Assembly (NCBI RefSeq): GCF_001884235.1
Contig: NZ_MAOI01000123.1
Coordinates: forward strand, 264,121 to 328,120
From: Bacillus paramycoides
GTDB lineage: Bacteria; Bacillota; Bacilli; Bacillales; Bacillaceae_G
Length of the DNA stretch: 64,000 nt
Reading direction: 5' to 3'
Positions within the stretch are counted from its first letter, which is position 1; each line of letters starts with the position of its first letter. Below the pieces are notes generated by a model, which worked only from the letters and a program-made list of their open reading frames with translations, was not told the DNA's origin and searched no databases. A program made the translations under genes and the position numbers. Below are positions 1-7,955 of the stretch, piece by piece.

Positions 1-231
1 ATTGCCATGACGGATTTCATCTAAAACATTTTCCATCTTATGAGTTAAATCCGCCATTTCCGTAAATTCCATACTCGCAGACATACCTTTAAATGTATGA
101 GCTGAGCGGAATATTTCTCCTACAACATCCATGTCGGCAGGATTCTGTTCTAAATTTAGCACATTTTCATTTAGCGACTGTAAATGTTCTTCTGCTTCTT
201 CAAAAAATATATTTAATAGATCTGTTTGCAT
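1..231 (-). CDS. cheA: CheA chemotaxis histidine kinase, N-terminal part
   Basis: The first 77 codons of a gene that runs off the left edge. The translation starts MQTDLLNIFFEEAEEHL and contains FRSAHTFKGMSA, the phospho-accepting histidine motif of the CheA HPt domain (His near residue 47). The start is an ATG preceded by AGGGGAT. CheA autophosphorylates on this His and passes phosphate to CheY, whose gene lies just upstream on the same strand, separated by a terminator-like hairpin. The kinase core lies outside the window, so only the HPt domain can be confirmed. Confidence 0.93.
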   Translation of the reverse strand, partial: MQTDLLNIFFEEAEEHLQSLNENVLNLEQNPADMDVVGEIFRSAHTFKGMSASMEFTEMADLTHKMENVLDEIRHGN

Positions 232-293
232 TTTAATCCCCTACCTGTCTAACAAACATTTCATTTATGTATAACAATTTAGTGTTTTAAAAC

Positions 294-355
294 AAAAAAA
301 AAGGGGGCCACACGTCTATCCGCTATCATTGTTTTGATTCTTTGTGGTTCCCCTT
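294..355 (-). terminator. Terminator-like hairpin between cheY and cheA
   Basis: On the minus strand GGGG..CCACA pairs with TGTGG..CCCC around a roughly 24-nt loop with an internal AA/C mismatch, followed by a run of nine T. It would end or attenuate the cheY transcript before cheA. The large loop makes it weaker than the other terminators in the window. Confidence 0.5.
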
Positions 356-360
356 CTATA

Positions 361-729
361 TTAGCTGTTTGCTACTTTTGTTAAAGCTTCGATAACACGA
401 TCCGCTTGGAATGGCTTTACAATAAAGTCTTTTGCCCCGCCTTTAATTGCATCTAATACCATACCTTGTTGTCCCATTGCGGAACAAATAACAATCTTTG
501 CACTTGAATCCATTTTCATAATTTCTTTTAATGCTTCAAGTCCGTCCATTTCTGGCATAGTAATATCTAGTGTTACAATATCAGGTTGAAGTTCTTTATA
601 CTTTTGAATCGCTTCTACCCCATTCTCTGCTTCACCGATAACTTCAAATTCAGAATTACTTTTTAATAAGTTTTTAATCATTGTTCGCATAAACATCGCA
701 TCGTCTACAACTAAAATTTTATGTGCCAT
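361..729 (-). CDS. cheY: CheY chemotaxis response regulator
   Basis: A single receiver domain of 122 residues with no output domain, as in CheY. The acidic pair is D9-D10, the phospho-acceptor is D55 (TLDITMPEMDG), the signalling Ser is S83 (VICSA) and the conserved Lys is K105 (VKPF). Phospho-CheY, made by CheA, acts on the flagellar switch. It lies between motB and cheA on the same strand with about 150 bp to motB, so it may have its own promoter. Confidence 0.95.
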   Translation of the reverse strand: MAHKILVVDDAMFMRTMIKNLLKSNSEFEVIGEAENGVEAIQKYKELQPDIVTLDITMPEMDGLEALKEIMKMDSSAKIVICSAMGQQGMVLDAIKGGAKDFIVKPFQADRVIEALTKVANS

Positions 730-878
730 TCTTTTCGGTTCTCTCCTTCTATGTATAAATATATCTTAATATTTCACCTTATCATTCTCACTCATTATAC
801 AAAATAAAACGAGAAAATTTAATATTTTTTTAAAAGAATTTCTGTATTTTATTATTTTATTAATAAAATAGAAATATA

Positions 879-1559
879 TTATTCTTTAATATATATTACA
901 ACGCGACGGTTTTTCTCCCAATTTTGCGGTGAATCATTTGATGCTACTGGTTTTGTGTCTGCATATCCTACCGCCGCTAATCGTTTGTCATCTACATTAT
1001 ACACTTCAATTAAGTGGTGAATCATATTAGCTGCTCGTGCTGAAGATAATTCCCAGTTGGAAGGGAATTTTTCATTATGAATCGGTCTACTATCTGTATG
1101 TCCTTCTACAACAATTGGGTTTGGTACCGATTGAAAGAACCCTACTAATTGACTAATTACTTCTTTCGCTTCTGGTTTAACATTCGCATCACCTGTATCA
1201 AATATTAAATTGTCTACTATAACGATGCTCACGCCTGTATCTTCTCGATATACATTCACTTGACTAACACCATTATTATCTACATATGCCTTTAACTTTT
1301 TATATAATTCATCCATTCGCTTTTTTGAAACTGCTTTTTCATCATTTTTTTCATGTGAAATATCTGGTATTGTACCTTCCATTACTTTCGCATCTACTTG
1401 CTCTGCATCACTAAACTTTTCAAGCATCTTCGATAATTTTACTGTATCTTGTTTTGATGTGGCAACTAATAGTACAAAGAAAGTTAACAATAACATCGTT
1501 AAATCAGTAAAAGTCGTCATCCAACGAGGCGATCCTTTTTGCGGTCGTTTTATCATCAT
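879..1559 (-). CDS. motB: MotB flagellar stator protein
   Basis: A 226-residue protein with one N-terminal membrane helix (about residues 17-36) containing FTDL, where D19 is the expected proton-carrying Asp of MotB. The C-terminal OmpA-like peptidoglycan-binding domain includes VEGHTDSRPI and NRRVVIYI. With MotA it forms the proton-driven stator anchored to the cell wall. It starts 16 bp after motA ends, so the two are co-transcribed. A second in-frame ATG follows the first, so the start is uncertain by one codon. Confidence 0.95.
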   Translation of the reverse strand: MMIKRPQKGSPRWMTTFTDLTMLLLTFFVLLVATSKQDTVKLSKMLEKFSDAEQVDAKVMEGTIPDISHEKNDEKAVSKKRMDELYKKLKAYVDNNGVSQVNVYREDTGVSIVIVDNLIFDTGDANVKPEAKEVISQLVGFFQSVPNPIVVEGHTDSRPIHNEKFPSNWELSSARAANMIHHLIEVYNVDDKRLAAVGYADTKPVASNDSPQNWEKNRRVVIYIKE

Positions 1560-1575
1560 ACCACTCCTTAAAATA

Positions 1576-2409
1576 TTAGGCGGCTCGTTTTTCTTTTGTC
1601 ATCTTCGTTTCATATACGTATGTATCAAGTTTTAACTTTAGCTTAGAAGGAATTTGTCCTCGGTAAAGCTCCGAAATTGCTTCTATTACAAACTTCTTCT
1701 CTGTATACAAATCTTCAATACCACGATACACTTTTTCGGATAATGGTATCGCAATCATGTTTGCAATAACAGATCCATACAATGTCGTCAACATAGCAAC
1801 TGCCATCCCTGTACCGATTTGCGATGTGTCTTGCAAGTTTTGAAGCATAATAATAAGACCAATTAACGTTCCTATCATCCCCCACGCTGGAGCGAAATCA
1901 CCGATTTTATCTAATAATGTTGCTCCTTTTCTTAACTCATACACCTCTGTTTCAACATCCTTCATTAATACTTCTTTTAATTCTGCTTCATCATATCCAC
2001 TTAACATTAAACGGATCCCCTTTTGAATAAAAGGATTGTCTACTTGCTCTCCATCAACTTCTAATGAGAGCAAACCATGTTTTTTAGACTTTTTCGAAAA
2101 ATCAACGAACAAATCCGTTAACTGTTCTAAATCCTCCTCTCTTCTATGTAAAACAGTAAAAATACTTTTCGTATATTTTTTTATTTCTCCAAATCTATAT
2201 GCCACCACAATTGTCGCTGTTGTTCCCCCTATAACAATTAAAATAGATGAAACATCTAAAAAATTTTTAAAAGCGTTTATTCCACCACCGCCAAGCATGA
2301 TCGCCGCAATTACAATGACAAAACCTATTAAAATGCCAAATGGGCTAGAAATATCAAACTTTCTCTTTTTCCTTTGTGGCCTAACTAACACTTGATTTTC
2401 GTCTCCCAT
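1576..2409 (-). CDS. motA: MotA flagellar stator protein
   Basis: A 277-residue membrane protein with an N-terminal basic stretch, hydrophobic segments near residues 22-42 and 50-70, and the MotA signature region around GDFAPAWGMIGTLIGLIIML and MAVAMLTTLYGSVIANMIAIPL. It forms the proton channel of the flagellar stator with MotB. It is the first gene of the motA-motB unit and is preceded by a good sigma-A-type promoter (2482-2510). Confidence 0.95.
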   Translation of the reverse strand: MGDENQVLVRPQRKKRKFDISSPFGILIGFVIVIAAIMLGGGGINAFKNFLDVSSILIVIGGTTATIVVAYRFGEIKKYTKSIFTVLHRREEDLEQLTDLFVDFSKKSKKHGLLSLEVDGEQVDNPFIQKGIRLMLSGYDEAELKEVLMKDVETEVYELRKGATLLDKIGDFAPAWGMIGTLIGLIIMLQNLQDTSQIGTGMAVAMLTTLYGSVIANMIAIPLSEKVYRGIEDLYTEKKFVIEAISELYRGQIPSKLKLKLDTYVYETKMTKEKRAA

Positions 2410-2481
2410 ATTCCTGCCCTTCCTTTTCGTTTTTATAAAACATTTTTTTATTTTAATAATACGTTTTCATATATAATAACC

Positions 2482-2510
2482 ATTATACGACTTTCATCTA
2501 TTTATCGCAA
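2482..2510 (-). promoter_or_regulatory. Sigma-A-like promoter of motAB
   Basis: Minus-strand TTGCGA (-35) and TATAAT (-10) are separated by exactly 17 bp, about 75 bp upstream of the motA start. No SigD-type motif is obvious. That fits my recollection that B. cereus-group motility genes do not use SigD. Confidence 0.6.
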
Positions 2511-2580
2511 TATACTCATAAAATTGACACATTTCATTTCTATACTAGAATTATAATATAGCAGTGTGAGGAGGATCCCT

Positions 2581-3183
2581 ATGGAACATACTATTTTACA
2601 GGTCATTGCATTAGCAGAAAAACTAAAATACGAAATGCGACACAGCTGGCTCTCTAACGGACGCCAAGAAAGTGTTGCAGAACATACATGGCGTATGTCG
2701 CTAATGGCCATCTTAGTTGAGCCTTATTTAGATCAAAAAGTAAATATAGAAAAATTACTTAAAATGGTCATTATTCACGACCTTGTTGAAGCTGAAGCAG
2801 GTGACATCCCCGCCTTTGACACGATGAATAGCCGTGAATTACAATTACAAAAACAAAAAAATGAGCAAGAGGCCATTTTAAATATTAAACGTACATTAGA
2901 AGGTCCTCTTGGGGAAGAATTACACAATTTATGGATGGAATTCGAAGCGAAAGAAACGTATGAAGCAAAAGTTGCTAACGCGCTTGATAAACTTGAAGTG
3001 AAAATTCAGCATAACGAAGCTGACATTGATACGTGGCTACCAATTGAGCATAAGATGACTTTCCAAGTTGGTAAACATACAGATTTTGACTCTTTCTTAT
3101 CCAAATTACAAAAACTCATTGAACAAGAAGGAGAAAAAAAATTACTCGCTGCTGGCATTGACGTCGAAGCTTGCAAACAGTAA
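2581..3183 (+). CDS. HD-domain 5'-deoxynucleotidase-like hydrolase (YfbR family)
   Basis: A 200-residue HD-domain phosphohydrolase. Metal-binding residues are visible as H35 (AEHTWRM) and H66-D67 (IIHDLVEAEAGDIPAFD). This is the YfbR/HDDC2 pattern, whose members remove phosphate from deoxynucleoside monophosphates. I chose the ATG at 2581, eight bases after GAGGAGG, over an in-frame codon at 2566 that lies before the ribosome-binding site. A TTGACA/TAGAAT pair with 16-bp spacing lies upstream at about 2524-2551. The exact substrate is not readable from sequence. Confidence 0.85.
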   Translation: MEHTILQVIALAEKLKYEMRHSWLSNGRQESVAEHTWRMSLMAILVEPYLDQKVNIEKLLKMVIIHDLVEAEAGDIPAFDTMNSRELQLQKQKNEQEAILNIKRTLEGPLGEELHNLWMEFEAKETYEAKVANALDKLEVKIQHNEADIDTWLPIEHKMTFQVGKHTDFDSFLSKLQKLIEQEGEKKLLAAGIDVEACKQ

Positions 3184-3189
3184 CCGTTT

Positions 3190-3234
3190 AATTATGAAAT
3201 AAGACACTCAAAATGAGTGTCTTATTTCATAATT
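3190..3234. terminator. Bidirectional terminator, 21-bp perfect stem
   Basis: A perfect 21-bp inverted repeat (arms 3190-3210 and 3214-3234) with a 3-nt AAA loop and A/T-rich ends. It separates the convergent HD hydrolase and hfq genes. The right arm contains the last codons and the stop of the hfq paralog. Confidence 0.9.
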
Positions 3235-3410
3235 GTTGATACTGCCTGTTTGTAAATAAGTTGTTGCTTCCCATCTACTAACATTAAAATTGTAAATTTA
3301 TCTACCCCAACTACTTTTCCTACTATTCTTACTCCGCTCTTTAAAAATATAGTAACTGTACCTTTTTCTTCTTTTATTTGTTTATACAATTCTTCTTGTA
3401 AACGTTCCAA
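3222..3410 (-). CDS. hfq: Short Hfq paralog (RNA chaperone family)
   Basis: A 62-residue Sm-like protein. Compared with canonical Bacillus Hfq, the Sm1 region (TVTIFLKSGVRIVGKVVGVDKFTI) and the Sm2 start (GKQQLIYKQAVSTI) are present, but the RNA-binding YKHA motif reads YKQA and the protein ends right after it. The start is TTG at 3410, ten bases after AAAGGAG; no ATG fits. B. cereus-group genomes are known to carry several Hfq paralogs, and this looks like one of the divergent chromosomal copies. RNA-binding ability is uncertain given the missing His. Confidence 0.85.
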   Translation of the reverse strand: MERLQEELYKQIKEEKGTVTIFLKSGVRIVGKVVGVDKFTILMLVDGKQQLIYKQAVSTIMK

Positions 3411-3464
3411 TAACTGTTCTCTCCTTTGTAAGTAAATAATCCTAATATAAAAACTAAAGATTAT

Positions 3465-3629
3465 TCACTTATACACTTTGTCTTTTATATTCATAAACTT
3501 ATTAATTAATATATCTAAATCTCGACTAAATAACAAAACTTTATTATGTCCTAATCCATATGTTGCAACTAGTCGAATTAATTCTTGCTTATTATTTTCT
3601 ATAGTATCTTGTAGATTTCTCATCTCCAT
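3465..3629 (-). CDS. Spo0E-like aspartyl-phosphate phosphatase
   Basis: A 54-residue ORF beginning MEMRNLQDTIENNKQELIRL and ending KDKVYK. It contains SRDLDILINKF, a match to the Spo0E-family signature S-Q/R-E/D-L-D-x-L-I. Members are small helical-hairpin proteins that dephosphorylate Spo0A~P and delay sporulation. The start ATG lies about ten bases after AAAAGGGAG; a second in-frame ATG follows two codons later. The B. cereus group carries several Spo0E-family phosphatases. The call rests on the signature and length alone. Confidence 0.75.
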   Translation of the reverse strand: MEMRNLQDTIENNKQELIRLVATYGLGHNKVLLFSRDLDILINKFMNIKDKVYK

Positions 3630-4015
3630 CTCTTTACAAGCTCCCTTTTCCCATAATATTACTTGTAAAATTATAGTACATTTTTACACATAAAAAAATA
3701 TAAAAATGTTTTTTTACAAATTTTATATTTGTGAAAAGAAAGTTTAACGTAATTGTAAGTTACATCACAATTTATTTAACAACTCGTTCACTTATTATAC
3801 ACTTCCATGTCATCTTACCACTTATCCCACTATTTGCAATCAGTAATACTCCCTATTCAAAATACGATATGACGTATACTGAACATCAAACCTAAATGAA
3901 CTCACAGGCTTTTGTCTAATTAGAAGTAAGACTTGCTCCTTTTCCATATAAAAACATACTGTATACAGTAATCCATTAATTATATAGATTAATTTACTAA
4001 CAAGGAGGAAAAAAC
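3630..4015. other. Intergenic region with degenerate repeat fragment
   Basis: No gene larger than a few codons is convincing here. Positions 3822-3860 resemble the left part of the repeat found at 20388 and 49260 (shared TTATCCCACTATTTGC and CAGTAA). A CATACTGTA box at about 3956 upstream of the YjcZ-like gene resembles a sporulation sigma-K/E -10 element, but no -35 is at proper spacing. Confidence 0.35.
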
Positions 4016-4135
4016 ATGAGCTTTGGTGGTAGTTGCGCTGGTTTCGGCGGGGGATTTGCTTTACTCATCGTACTATTCATCCTTCTAATCATTATCGGAT
4101 GTAGCTGTTGGGGTGGCGGGGGATTCGGATATTAA
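4016..4135 (+). CDS. YjcZ-family sporulation peptide
   Basis: A 39-residue peptide, MSFGGSCAGFGGGFALLIVL at the start and GCSCWGGGGFGY at the end. It consists of a Gly/Cys-rich head, one hydrophobic helix and a Gly-rich tail, typical of the YjcZ family of small sporulation proteins. AAGGAGG precedes the ATG with good spacing. A strong terminator follows at 4198. Its function is unknown in the family; membrane or spore-coat association is inferred from composition. Confidence 0.8.
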   Translation: MSFGGSCAGFGGGFALLIVLFILLIIIGCSCWGGGGFGY

Positions 4136-4197
4136 TATAAAATATCCTTTCCGTTAAGCTCAAAATGAATGAGTGCGTTAGCTAAAAACTATACGAA

Positions 4198-4223
4198 AAC
4201 AGCTCATATTTGAGCTGTTTTTT
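4198..4223 (+). terminator. Rho-independent terminator
   Basis: AACAGCTCA / TGAGCTGTT stem with a TATT loop and a T6 tail, following the YjcZ-like gene. Confidence 0.85.
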
Positions 4224-4323
4224 CATACTTTCGTATGAATTTATATCCTTCTTTTTAGCGATTTCAATAAACAAAACATCGTTTAATATGAAATAAGAAA
4301 CATTATTACTAAGGAGGATTATA

Positions 4324-4791
4324 ATGATTAAAGGTCTTTATGAAGCACATTTACCTGTCCATAATTTAGAAGTTTCAATACCTTTTTACGAATCACTAGG
4401 GCTAAAATTATATAAAAGAGACAAGGATATCGCCTTCTTTTGGATTGTAGAAAATGAAAGTTGGCTTGGCCTTTGGGAAGGAAAAGAATACAAAGTTAAT
4501 TATCATCCATCCTTACGACATATCGCTTTCCAAGTAAGCTTACACGATTTAGAAAACGCGATACACTGGCTAAATCAAAAAGGAATTTCAGCAAGGAAAG
4601 ACTTCGGAATGGAACCAATTGAGCCTATCGTTTTTCCCGAACTAGCACACGCCTCTGTATATTTTAACGATCTTGATGGAAATAGTTTAGAATTTATTGC
4701 AAAATTACCTATTGGACTACCCAAAGCAGAAAAAATGTATTTAAGCGAATGGAAAAAGCATGTACAAACATCACCAATAGATAGGGATTAG
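4324..4791 (+). CDS. Glyoxalase/VOC-family protein
   Basis: A 155-residue vicinal-oxygen-chelate fold protein. It has paired half-motifs: EAHLPVHNLEVSIPFYESLG at the N-terminus and LRHIAFQVSLHDLENAIHWL in the second half, closing with DLDGNSLEFIAKL. His and Glu at the expected metal positions are visible (EAHLPV, RHIAF, NSLEFI). AAGGAGG precedes the ATG. It sits 5 bp before an MFS exporter and is probably co-transcribed, which suggests a joint role in handling a small toxic compound; the substrate is unknown. Confidence 0.82.
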   Translation: MIKGLYEAHLPVHNLEVSIPFYESLGLKLYKRDKDIAFFWIVENESWLGLWEGKEYKVNYHPSLRHIAFQVSLHDLENAIHWLNQKGISARKDFGMEPIEPIVFPELAHASVYFNDLDGNSLEFIAKLPIGLPKAEKMYLSEWKKHVQTSPIDRD

Positions 4792-4796
4792 TTTTT

Positions 4797-6020
4797 ATGT
4801 CAGCGCAATCAGTTTCTTATTCCACACTGCTTAAAACAAATAAAAACTTCAAAAAACTATTTTATGGTCAAACGTTAAGCGTACTTGGAGATTGGTTTCA
4901 TACTGTAGCTTTATTAACATTCGTCTATAGCATAACAGAATCTCCGTTTATGATAGCGCTCACTTTTATGAGTAAAGGATTACCTCAACTCCTTCTTAGC
5001 CCATTCATAGGCGGAATTGTAGACCGTTTTTCCAAAAAGAAGATTATGATTTCCACCGATATTCTACGAGGGATTATCGTCCTCACTTACTTATTTGCAT
5101 TCTATAAAATTGAGATTATTTTCGTTTCTAATATATGTTTATCTGTACTCTCTTGTTTATTCGAGCCTGCTAAGCAATCAACTCTAAAGAATATCGTACA
5201 TCGAAATCATTTAGTAACCGCTAACTCTCTTTCTAGTACAATCAATGGTTCTATGTCTATTATGGGGGCTTCTTTAGGTGGGATTATTGCACAATCTTTA
5301 AATATTGAGATCGCTTTTTTAATGAACAGCCTGTCATACTTTATTTCAGCCTTTATTATTTATAAAATGCATATCCCTTCTCGTAATACTTTTAACACGA
5401 AAAAAGCATTTATTACTGATATAAAGGATGGTTATACATACATATTACAAAGAAAAATTATTTTAACATTAATTCTTGTCGGAATTTCATGGGGCATTAT
5501 GGGAGGCGCTTATCAGCTACTTCTAACAATCTATGCCGAAAGAATTTTCCACTCTAACATCGGAATTTTATATACAGTTCAAGGAGCGGGACTTATGATT
5601 GGTAGTCTTCTCGTTAACTTATATATATCTAAAAATGAAGAAAAAATGAAAAGAGCATTTGGTTGGGCCTATTTACTACAAGGATTTTTCTTTCTCGGAT
5701 TCATTCTATCCGATCAACTTATTATCGGTATCATTACATTACTCTGTATGCGTATAGCAGGAGGAATCATCGTTCCACTTGATACGACATTGCTACAAAC
5801 GTATACGTCAGAAAATATGATTGGTAAAGTTTTCTCATTCCACTACTCCATTTACGGATCTCTTATTCAGTTATCAATGTTTATAACAGGATGGCTTTTA
5901 GAAATATTTTCTCCGCAAATAATCGGTAGTTCGCTAGCTATATGCTGTATTTTCGTTAGTTTTATATGGCTTTTCTTGTTTTATCGCGGGGAACTTAGTG
6001 AAGAATCTAAAATAGCTTAA
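4797..6020 (+). CDS. MFS transporter (EntS/MFS_3-like exporter)
   Basis: A 407-residue membrane protein with about 12 hydrophobic helices. The loop between helices 2 and 3 carries GGIVDRFSKKKIMISTDILRG, the typical MFS G-x-x-x-D-R-x-x-R/K-K motif, in the MFS_3 style seen in enterobactin-exporter-like proteins. It begins 5 bp after the VOC gene with a weak ribosome-binding site, suggesting translational coupling. It is similar in architecture to the MFS gene at 6612. Substrate not predictable. Confidence 0.82.
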   Translation: MSAQSVSYSTLLKTNKNFKKLFYGQTLSVLGDWFHTVALLTFVYSITESPFMIALTFMSKGLPQLLLSPFIGGIVDRFSKKKIMISTDILRGIIVLTYLFAFYKIEIIFVSNICLSVLSCLFEPAKQSTLKNIVHRNHLVTANSLSSTINGSMSIMGASLGGIIAQSLNIEIAFLMNSLSYFISAFIIYKMHIPSRNTFNTKKAFITDIKDGYTYILQRKIILTLILVGISWGIMGGAYQLLLTIYAERIFHSNIGILYTVQGAGLMIGSLLVNLYISKNEEKMKRAFGWAYLLQGFFFLGFILSDQLIIGIITLLCMRIAGGIIVPLDTTLLQTYTSENMIGKVFSFHYSIYGSLIQLSMFITGWLLEIFSPQIIGSSLAICCIFVSFIWLFLFYRGELSEESKIA

Positions 6021-6048
6021 TAGCATGTTTATGTACATGCTATTTTTA
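6021..6048 (+). terminator. Rho-independent terminator
   Basis: TAGCATGT / ACATGCTA stem with a TTATGT loop and a T-rich tail, directly after the MFS gene. Confidence 0.8.
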
Positions 6049-6088
6049 TTTATGTCGAAATTCATAGGAAAAAGGCGATTTATTTCTC

Positions 6089-6117
6089 TTACGTTCTAAT
6101 TTTTTAGAACGTACAAT
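6089..6117 (+). promoter_or_regulatory. Promoter with palindromic operator of the ArsR-like gene
   Basis: A perfect inverted repeat, ACGTTCTAA-TTTT-TTAGAACGT (6091-6112), lies inside the 17-bp spacer between a TTACGT -35 and a TACAAT -10. A repressor bound there would block polymerase. The next gene encodes a winged-helix regulator, so autoregulation is the simple reading. Confidence 0.6.
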
Positions 6118-6148
6118 AAAATTAGATTATAAGAAAGGAGCTACCATA

Positions 6149-6598
6149 ATGTTTGAGGATCGACTTACCATTTCAGCTGAACAACAAAAGCTAATTTCCA
6201 ATGCAACTCGTATTCAAATTCTTCACCTTTTAAAAGACGAAACACTCACTGCAAAGCAAGTAGCTACTAAACTAAATAAATCTGCTGGCAGTGTTCACTA
6301 TCACATTCAAATTTTATATGACGGAGGTTTACTTGAATTAGTAGATACAAAAGAAAAACGGGGAATTATAGAAAAATATTACAAAGCAAAATCTGCTCAT
6401 TTTTATATTGAAGAAGCGGGCACGGAAGGAACAAATACAGGGAGCCACATTGTTTCTCATTTATTTTTAACTCCAGAGGAATTACAACAACTCACTTGGG
6501 AGATTTCACAAGTTTTATTACGCTGGGAAAACAAAACCGCTCGTCAATCAAACTCTGAAAAGGAATACGCTATTTCCTGCCGTATAAAAAAACAATGA
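6149..6598 (+). CDS. ArsR-like winged-helix transcriptional regulator
   Basis: A 149-residue protein with an N-terminal winged helix-turn-helix (residues about 20-70: TAKQVATKLNKSAGSVHYHI then LYDGGLLELVDT), the ArsR/HTH_20 layout of small repressors. No metal-binding Cys cluster of the CXC type is present, so metal sensing is not indicated. AGAAAGGAG precedes the ATG. It is followed 13 bp later by an MFS exporter, and a palindrome sits in its promoter. It probably represses itself and the exporter. Confidence 0.8.
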   Translation: MFEDRLTISAEQQKLISNATRIQILHLLKDETLTAKQVATKLNKSAGSVHYHIQILYDGGLLELVDTKEKRGIIEKYYKAKSAHFYIEEAGTEGTNTGSHIVSHLFLTPEELQQLTWEISQVLLRWENKTARQSNSEKEYAISCRIKKQ

Positions 6599-6611
6599 AA
6601 GAAAGGTCCAT

Positions 6612-7838
6612 ATGCCCATGAAAAATAAACTATTATTATTGTCGGGAACAGGCATTTCTCGTTTAGGTGATTTTATGTACCTCATAGCTCTAAACTTAAT
6701 GGTATTAAATAGTACAAACTCTCCCGCTGCTGTAGCAGGATTATGGATCGTTGGTCCAATTGCCACCGTTGTCACAAAAATATGGTCTGGTAGTATAGTA
6801 GATCGTTTAAACAAACGGTCAATTATGCTTATCACAGATATTATTCGAGCAGTGCTCATCGGCTGTATTCCACTATTTGATTCTATTTGGGCGATTTATA
6901 TTTTTATCTTTTTGACTCGTATTGCTACATCATTTTTCGATCCAGCTTCATTCACTTATAAAACCATGCTCATACCAGCTGAAGAACGTGCTCAATTTAA
7001 TGCTTGGAATAGCCTGTGTACAAATGGGGCTTTTATTATCGGTCCGGCTCTTGCTGGAATACTTCTCACTACATACTCGGCAGCCTTTGTTATTTACTGC
7101 AACTCAATTTCATTTCTACTTTCTACCATTCTCATTTACTTCTTGCCAAACATCACATTACAAACAAAGCAAAACAAAGAGGTTACAAATACTTTCGTAC
7201 AAACATTACGAAGCGATTGGAAACAAGTCTTTTCATTCGCACGGACTGAAACTTACATTATTCTCGTATTCGTTCTATTCCAAGCCACAATGCTTGTCTC
7301 AATGGCACTGGATTCACAAGAAGTTGTTTTTACAAGACAAGTACTGTTTTTATCAGATGTAAAATATAGCATGCTCGTTAGTATAACCGGGGCAGCTTAC
7401 GTTTGCGGTTCATTTCTTGTCTCTCTCTTTGTAAAACGGTTACCGATTCAATATTGCATCGGCTTAGGTATGATTTTTACAGCAGTCGGCTATGTGATTT
7501 TCGCCTTTTCAAATTCATTTATGATCGCAGCAAGTGGTTTTATTTTGCTTGGAATCTCTTCATCATTTGCCGGTACTGGATTTATAACATTTTATCAAAA
7601 TAACATCCCAGTACATATGATAGGACGTATCGATAGCGTATTTGACTCAATAAAAAACTTTATCCAAATCTTTTTCATTTTAGCAATTGGAGCATCTGCA
7701 CAGTTTCTTTCCGTTCAAATTACTGTGATAAGTAGCTCTTTACTCATCCTCTTCCTTTCCTGTTTATTAGCAATCCGAGTAATGACTCCTTCAAAAGAAA
7801 AATATTTTAAACCTACAGGATCATCATTAGAATATTAA
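6612..7838 (+). CDS. MFS transporter (exporter)
   Basis: A 408-residue, roughly 12-helix MFS protein with the loop motif GSIVDRLNKRSIMLITDIIRA. It is close in type to the transporter at 4797 and may be an old duplicate. GAAAGG precedes the ATG at 6612; a second ATG lies two codons later. It lies downstream of the ArsR-like regulator in one unit ending at a terminator at 7848. Likely an efflux pump induced when the regulator releases; its substrate is unknown. Confidence 0.82.
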   Translation: MPMKNKLLLLSGTGISRLGDFMYLIALNLMVLNSTNSPAAVAGLWIVGPIATVVTKIWSGSIVDRLNKRSIMLITDIIRAVLIGCIPLFDSIWAIYIFIFLTRIATSFFDPASFTYKTMLIPAEERAQFNAWNSLCTNGAFIIGPALAGILLTTYSAAFVIYCNSISFLLSTILIYFLPNITLQTKQNKEVTNTFVQTLRSDWKQVFSFARTETYIILVFVLFQATMLVSMALDSQEVVFTRQVLFLSDVKYSMLVSITGAAYVCGSFLVSLFVKRLPIQYCIGLGMIFTAVGYVIFAFSNSFMIAASGFILLGISSSFAGTGFITFYQNNIPVHMIGRIDSVFDSIKNFIQIFFILAIGASAQFLSVQITVISSSLLILFLSCLLAIRVMTPSKEKYFKPTGSSLEY

Positions 7839-7847
7839 CTGCACAAT

Positions 7848-7874
7848 AAAAAGCGGCTATTTGGCCGCTTTTTA
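7848..7874 (+). terminator. Rho-independent terminator
   Basis: AAAAAGCGGC / GCCGCTTTTT stem with a TATTTG loop. It can work on both strands. Confidence 0.85.
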
Positions 7875-7916
7875 CATTAAATATTTTATAAAGTAAAGAC
7901 CGCATACTTCTCCTCT

Positions 7917-7954
7917 AAAAAAAGACAAACCCACATCTCAGGTTTGTCCTTTTA
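7917..7954 (-). terminator. Rho-independent terminator of the nitroreductase gene
   Basis: Minus strand: GGACAAACC / GGGTTTGTC stem, 8-nt loop and T7 tail, just after the nitroreductase stop. Confidence 0.85.
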
Positions 7955-7955
7955 C

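Noticed and set aside
2036-2395. Plus-strand ORF of 119 codons inside motA
   Set aside because: It is antisense to a clear motA, has no ribosome-binding site and no family-like sequence.
6922-7603. Three plus-strand ORFs inside the second MFS gene
   Set aside because: They are alternate-frame shadows of a well-supported 12-helix transporter.
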